Below are positions 7,008-9,956 of a stretch of DNA of 9,956 bases, piece after piece. Under the pieces are notes generated by a model, which saw nothing but the letters and a program-made list of their open reading frames with translations, did no database searches and was not told the DNA's origin. A program made the position numbers and the translations under genes. Numbering within the stretch: position 1 is the first letter of the stretch; each line of letters opens with the position of its first letter. The stretch is from Erysipelotrichia bacterium. Its GTDB lineage: Bacteria; Bacillota_I; Bacilli_A; Erysipelotrichales; Erysipelotrichaceae. The stretch spans positions 1-9,956 of the forward strand of contig SAAR01000117.1 in NCBI GenBank assembly GCA_009916335.1. The letters run 5' to 3'.

Positions 7008-8928
7008 GGTGGAAAATAATAACACATTCCTAGAATATCTTCAAGGAGATAAGTACTATGACATAATTTATAAAGCCATATTTTCTTGGTGCTGTAAAAA
7101 TAGAGAAGTACTTTTAGATAGAATTAATGGAACTGACGTAAGTTATATTTCTCATATTGAAGAGGACGAGCTTGATTTAGACTTCAAAAATGTATGGATT
7201 GATAGCAAAAGTGATACAAGAATTGATTTAGATATTGCTATTGATTTATCTGTATGCGTTGAAGGCGTATCTGGTAAACATCACGACAGAGATCAGTATA
7301 GTTCAAATCTATGGGTAATGATTTATTGTACAGGAACTATGGATAAAAAACTTAATGATTTCAGAATTATTGGTGTAGAGGAATTTAATAAATCAAAACC
7401 AAAGAAACCTTTATCTGGTGATTTCGTTCCTTATATCAAAAAATCTGATTATGAAGATTACGCTTATGAAATATTAGATAGATTTTATTTTAAATATCAT
7501 CCCGAAGCTAGTACAGATCCAATGGCAATTGATACCGATGAATTAGCAGCTAGAATGGGACTAAAAGTTATTAACTCTAGTATCGCTGAGGATAGAAGTA
7601 TATTTGGACAGGTATATTTTGCGGATACGGAAGTTGATTTGTATGATTCTACATCTGGGAAAACCGTAAAAAAATTTATAAATAAGAACACTATTCTAGT
7701 GGATGAGGAAGCGGCATATTTACGGTCTTTTGGTTCGAGAAATATGACCATTACTCATGAGTGTGTTCATTCTTATTTTCACAGAATGGCATTTCAGTTT
7801 GCTCAAATGTTGAATGAAGATTTACATTATATTCAATGTCAAGTAAATGGAGTTATGCGAACTGGTCGAAAAAATACTGTAACAGAATGGATGGAAATTC
7901 AAGCAAATGGTCTAGCACCATATATACTAATGCCAAGAAGCTCAGTCGAACCATTTGTAAATTCATTGTTTCATCAATACGATCAGCAAAGAATAAGTAA
8001 AGTTGGATACATCGAAAACGTAATTAGAGAAGTAGCTAGCAATTATGGCGTAACAGATTATGCTGCAAGAAAACGCCTTATTGATCTCGGTTTTGAGGAA
8101 GCTATAGGAGCATTGAATTGGGTTGACGATCATTATGTTAGACCATATTTTTTCAAAAAAGGTTCACTATCATCTAATGAAACGTTTACCGTAAATTATA
8201 AAGACATTTATAAAAAGGCTATATCAGGTACTATTGCACTTGATGTTCTTTCAAATAGATTTGTCTATGTAGATAATCACTTGTGTATTAATGATCCAAA
8301 ATATATCATTAAGGACTTGTTTGGAGATCTTGAATTAACAGATTATGCTCGCTTACATATGGATGAGTGCTGTGTTATATTTAAGTACCATACAATTCAT
8401 GGCTTCAATGAAGGTTCAGACTTCGGATTAATGTGTTATTTATGCCGAGATTGCAGTAAAGAATTAGAGTATGATCTAGAAATATCCAGCAATCCAGCTA
8501 AAATAGTGAATGATACTAATTTAGAAGTTAGATACAGAACACATAAAGAGAATGTTGAAGAAGTTATGACTTCTATCCAAAATAAGTCAATTAAGGATAT
8601 CCTTAATTTCTTATTGGAGTACTTAGACATTAGTATCAAGGAGTTTGAAATTGATTCTGGTGTTAACGAAAGAACAATAAGAAGATACTTAAATGGTGAA
8701 AACAGAGTTCCAAACAAGAAGACGGTTGTAGCATTTTTAAGAACGCTTAACTTACCATATAAGATTTGTGAATATGCTTTAAATCAAGCAGGTATTTCAT
8801 TTGTTAGTGGAAACGATGAAGATGATGCATTGATAAGTGTATTAACGGGTATGCGTAATGCGAGTGCTCGTCAAACTAATGACTTTATGTTTAAGTTAGG
8901 TTTTGATCCATTAACAAACGAAGATTAA
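7006..8928 (+). CDS. ImmA/IrrE-family zinc metallopeptidase with C-terminal XRE-like helix-turn-helix
   Basis: A predicted cytoplasmic protein of 640 residues; no signal peptide or membrane segment is seen. Residues 1 to about 160 match nothing I recognise. Residues about 150-330 look like the ImmA/IrrE peptidase: a DELAARMGL segment at 178-186, then HECVH at 251-255 giving two zinc ligands and the catalytic Glu, then MEIQANGLA, where E297 is the likely third ligand, and ILMP at 307-310. A Cys/His-rich stretch follows (C455, C456, C477, C480, C483), possibly a second metal site. An XRE-like HTH lies at about 533-585 (ERTIRRYLNGENRVP). Family members such as ImmA and IrrE cleave XRE-type repressors after damage or mating signals; here protease and DNA-binding parts are in one chain. 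TTG 7006 is 8 nt from the Shine-Dalgarno and preferred; GTG 7009 (11 nt) is the alternative. It lies 46 bp after hsdR, probably in the same operon. A regulatory role for restriction is inference. Confidence 0.85.
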   Translation: MVENNNTFLEYLQGDKYYDIIYKAIFSWCCKNREVLLDRINGTDVSYISHIEEDELDLDFKNVWIDSKSDTRIDLDIAIDLSVCVEGVSGKHHDRDQYSSNLWVMIYCTGTMDKKLNDFRIIGVEEFNKSKPKKPLSGDFVPYIKKSDYEDYAYEILDRFYFKYHPEASTDPMAIDTDELAARMGLKVINSSIAEDRSIFGQVYFADTEVDLYDSTSGKTVKKFINKNTILVDEEAAYLRSFGSRNMTITHECVHSYFHRMAFQFAQMLNEDLHYIQCQVNGVMRTGRKNTVTEWMEIQANGLAPYILMPRSSVEPFVNSLFHQYDQQRISKVGYIENVIREVASNYGVTDYAARKRLIDLGFEEAIGALNWVDDHYVRPYFFKKGSLSSNETFTVNYKDIYKKAISGTIALDVLSNRFVYVDNHLCINDPKYIIKDLFGDLELTDYARLHMDECCVIFKYHTIHGFNEGSDFGLMCYLCRDCSKELEYDLEISSNPAKIVNDTNLEVRYRTHKENVEEVMTSIQNKSIKDILNFLLEYLDISIKEFEIDSGVNERTIRRYLNGENRVPNKKTVVAFLRTLNLPYKICEYALNQAGISFVSGNDEDDALISVLTGMRNASARQTNDFMFKLGFDPLTNED

Positions 8929-8985
8929 ATTAATTTCGGACAACCCCTGTCAGAAAATAAATACATATATTTACAAAAAAGTATT

Positions 8986-9011
8986 GGAGGACTTAGTTCC
9001 TCCTTTTTTTT
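8986..9011 (+). terminator. Intrinsic terminator of the restriction operon
   Basis: GGAGGA (8986-8991) pairs with TCCTCC (8998-9003) across a 6-nt loop, followed by eight T residues (9004-9011). It lies 57 bp beyond the stop of the metallopeptidase gene and closes the transcription unit on the + strand. A shorter run of six A residues just upstream (8975-8980) could make it weakly bidirectional, but no minus-strand gene nearby needs it. Confidence 0.88.
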
Positions 9012-9020
9012 ATGCTTTTT

Positions 9021-9049
9021 TTGGCTATTTATATATAAAAACTTATAAA
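9021..9049 (+). promoter_or_regulatory. Predicted sigma-70/sigma-A type promoter for the structured RNA
   Basis: A -35-like TTGGCT (9021-9026; four of six consensus bases) is separated by an ideal 17 bp from a -10-like TATAAA (9044-9049; five of six). It sits directly after a terminator and before the run of stable helices, which is where a promoter is expected. The transcript should begin near 9055-9057. The AT-rich setting makes chance matches to the -10 element easy, so the pair and its position carry the argument. Confidence 0.55.
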
Positions 9050-9328
9050 AGGCCACTAATTTAGGGTGGCAATCCCTGCCTTAGGGATACAAATATAATC
9101 TGATATACTTCGCTTAGATGATAGGTTAGCTTCCTTGATTCAGGCGAAATCTGCCCACACAGAAGTAGCTAGCTGTATGGGATTACACAACAGATCAACC
9201 GACATAATTTAAAAATGCAGAACCTGACGATTGTGTAAGGATGGCGATGCAAATAGAAGTGGAAATCTTGAAAAAGGTACTCCGTTCTTTTTGCTACGCC
9301 GAATAACGCTTGGACTGCATTAAGAGAT

Positions 9329-9366
9329 CTCCATTTCTAAACAAATTCTGAAATGGAGGTTTTTTT
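9329..9366 (+). terminator. Intrinsic terminator overlapping the next gene's ribosome site
   Basis: CTCCATTTC (9329-9337) pairs perfectly over 9 bp with GAAATGGAG (9350-9358) around a 12-nt loop. A run of seven T residues follows (9360-9366). The start codon of the next gene begins two bases after the T-run. The hairpin therefore ends the upstream RNA just before the coding region and, if read through, covers the Shine-Dalgarno in its 3' arm. Confidence 0.85.
9355..9360 (+). promoter_or_regulatory. Ribosome binding site embedded in the terminator stem
   Basis: GGAGGT stands 7 nt before ATG 9368, the correct spacing, and fixes that start. Its first four bases are paired in the 9-bp terminator stem, so the folded hairpin should block ribosome access. 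Translation would need read-through plus an alternative fold that frees this site, or transcription from elsewhere. Confidence 0.75.
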
Positions 9367-9367
9367 A

Positions 9368-9956
9368 ATGCTAACAAATCTAAAAGATGAATACTCCAGT
9401 GAAGCTGAAATCAGGCTGGCTATCGCTGAGTACAACAAAGACAAGATGTCTGAAGAAGAGATGCGTTACTGTTCCTACTTTAACAGCATCACAAGAAAGA
9501 GAATGTATGTGCCTTGTACGATTGAGTATTTCCATGCATGGCGAAATATGCTGGCGGAGGAACACAGACAAAGGGATAACGAAAGCAGGTGCCTAGTTCC
9601 TTCTGAAAGATACTCATATATGAAGAGGTGTCAAGAGGACTGTAATAACTGCCCGTTCGGTAAAACTCACAGAGATGGTAAGCCATTATCTTTAGATCAA
9701 TTTTTAGAAGATAACAACTATGAAATGGCAGACACGCATACAGATACACCGCATGATGCGTTAATAAAGTCTGAACGAGAGGAAGCACTCGAACGTGAAC
9801 TATCGCTTCTAGATGAAAAGAGTCGGATGATACTGAATCTATTCAATGATGGTTACACAGATGATGAAATCGGTAAGGCTATGGACTTGAAACGATCAAC
9901 TGTTCAATACAAGAAATTAAGCCTTATAAAAACACTTCAAGAAAAACTTAAAAATT
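9368..9956 (+). CDS. Sigma-70 region-4-like helix-turn-helix protein with a Cys-rich middle (3' end outside window)
   Basis: An open frame of 196 codons without a stop runs to the window end. The N-terminal third is charged and helical (RKRMYVP at 43-49). A Cys cluster follows (C75, C88, C92, C95, with CPFGKTHRDG) leading into PLSLD at 106-110; the Cys spacing suggests a metal site. Residues about 147-191 resemble sigma factor region 4: LLDEKSRMIL, then the helix-turn-helix DDEIGKAMDLKRSTVQ at 165-180. Proteins of this Cys-rich plus PLSLD plus region-4 layout are, to my knowledge, common in clostridial integrative elements and usually annotated as sigma-70-like factors. No region 2 is visible, so a true promoter-directing sigma activity is doubtful, and a DNA-binding regulator is the safer reading. 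It uses more AGG, CGG and GC-ending codons than the restriction genes, hinting at a separate origin. Only a few C-terminal residues may be missing. Confidence 0.75.
   Translation, partial: MLTNLKDEYSSEAEIRLAIAEYNKDKMSEEEMRYCSYFNSITRKRMYVPCTIEYFHAWRNMLAEEHRQRDNESRCLVPSERYSYMKRCQEDCNNCPFGKTHRDGKPLSLDQFLEDNNYEMADTHTDTPHDALIKSEREEALERELSLLDEKSRMILNLFNDGYTDDEIGKAMDLKRSTVQYKKLSLIKTLQEKLKN

Larger units (their letters stand above)
9056..9366 (+). ncRNA. Structured non-coding RNA or long riboregulatory leader, family not recognised
   Basis: About 310 nt lie between a promoter and a strong terminator, with no substantial ORF. Helices found by eye are ATCCCT/AGGGAT (9072-9077 with 9083-9088), TTCGC/GCGAA (9109-9113 with 9144-9148), and CCCACACAG/CTGTATGGG (9154-9162 with 9173-9181, one mismatch). 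Further on are TTACACAA/TTGTGTAA (9183-9190 with 9231-9238) and GGCG-AT-GCAAA/TTTGC-TA-CGCC (9243-9253 with 9290-9300, a 2x2 internal loop). AATGCAG (9214-9220) can also pair with CTGCATT (9315-9321), which would form a pseudoknot. The order promoter, helices, terminator supports a discrete transcript. It lacks hallmarks of tmRNA, RNase P, SRP RNA, 6S RNA or a T-box as I know them. It may be a stand-alone RNA or control the downstream sigma-like gene. The exact 5' end is uncertain. Confidence 0.55.

Noticed and set aside
9063..9080. T-box riboswitch, because AGGGTGGCA resembles the T-box core
   Set aside because: The motif is at the 5' end rather than beside the terminator, the rest of the core does not match, and the downstream gene is not an amino-acid or tRNA-charging gene.
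9387..9596. Alternative 69-residue + strand frame and overlapping minus-strand frames at 9380-9788
   Set aside because: They are shadows of the sigma-like gene, which starts at ATG 9368 with a well-spaced ribosome site and shows recognisable HTH and Cys motifs.

Overview
The window reads as an AT-rich, low-GC Firmicute, most likely a clostridial or Lachnospiraceae-type gut or rumen bacterium. The reasons are strong AAGGAGG-type ribosome sites, A/T-ending codons, the standard code, and a closing gene of a Cys-rich sigma-like type that I associate with clostridial mobile elements. The host cannot be named from sequence alone. All genes and both terminators lie on the + strand. No tRNA, rRNA, CRISPR array, transposase or integrase is visible.

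Positions 3-6959 hold a type I restriction-modification operon of unusual make-up. It has two different full-size HsdM-type DNA adenine methyltransferase genes in tandem (the first cut by the left window edge), one compact two-TRD specificity gene (hsdS) and one intact restriction translocase/endonuclease gene (hsdR). Spacing is tight: 8-bp overlap, 4-bp overlap, 3-bp gap, each with a strong Shine-Dalgarno. This implies translational coupling and one mRNA. The obvious hypothesis is an enzyme with one or two kinds of M subunit sharing a single S and R.

Positions 7006-8928 follow after 46 bp. They encode a 640-residue protein with an unrecognised N-terminal region, an ImmA/IrrE-type zinc metallopeptidase core (HECVH plus ExxAN), a Cys/His-rich stretch and a C-terminal XRE-like helix-turn-helix. 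Its ribosome site sits in the loop of an AT-only inverted repeat whose 3' arm covers the start codon. The gene is placed as a downstream member of the restriction operon, which ends at a hairpin terminator (8986-9011). It could regulate the operon or gate restriction, but that is inference.

Positions 9012-9367 have no substantial protein gene. They hold a good sigma-70-type promoter followed by about 310 nt rich in perfect or near-perfect helices, including a possible pseudoknot, and ending in a strong intrinsic terminator. I interpret this as a structured non-coding RNA or long riboregulatory leader of a family I cannot name. The 3' arm of its terminator contains the Shine-Dalgarno of the next gene, whose ATG lies two bases past the T-run, so termination and translation initiation share one hairpin.

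Positions 9368-9956 encode a Cys-rich protein with a sigma-70 region-4-like helix-turn-helix, running off the right edge. The structured RNA and its unusual junction with this gene, together with the protease-HTH protein attached to a two-M type I system, are the most interesting parts of the window.
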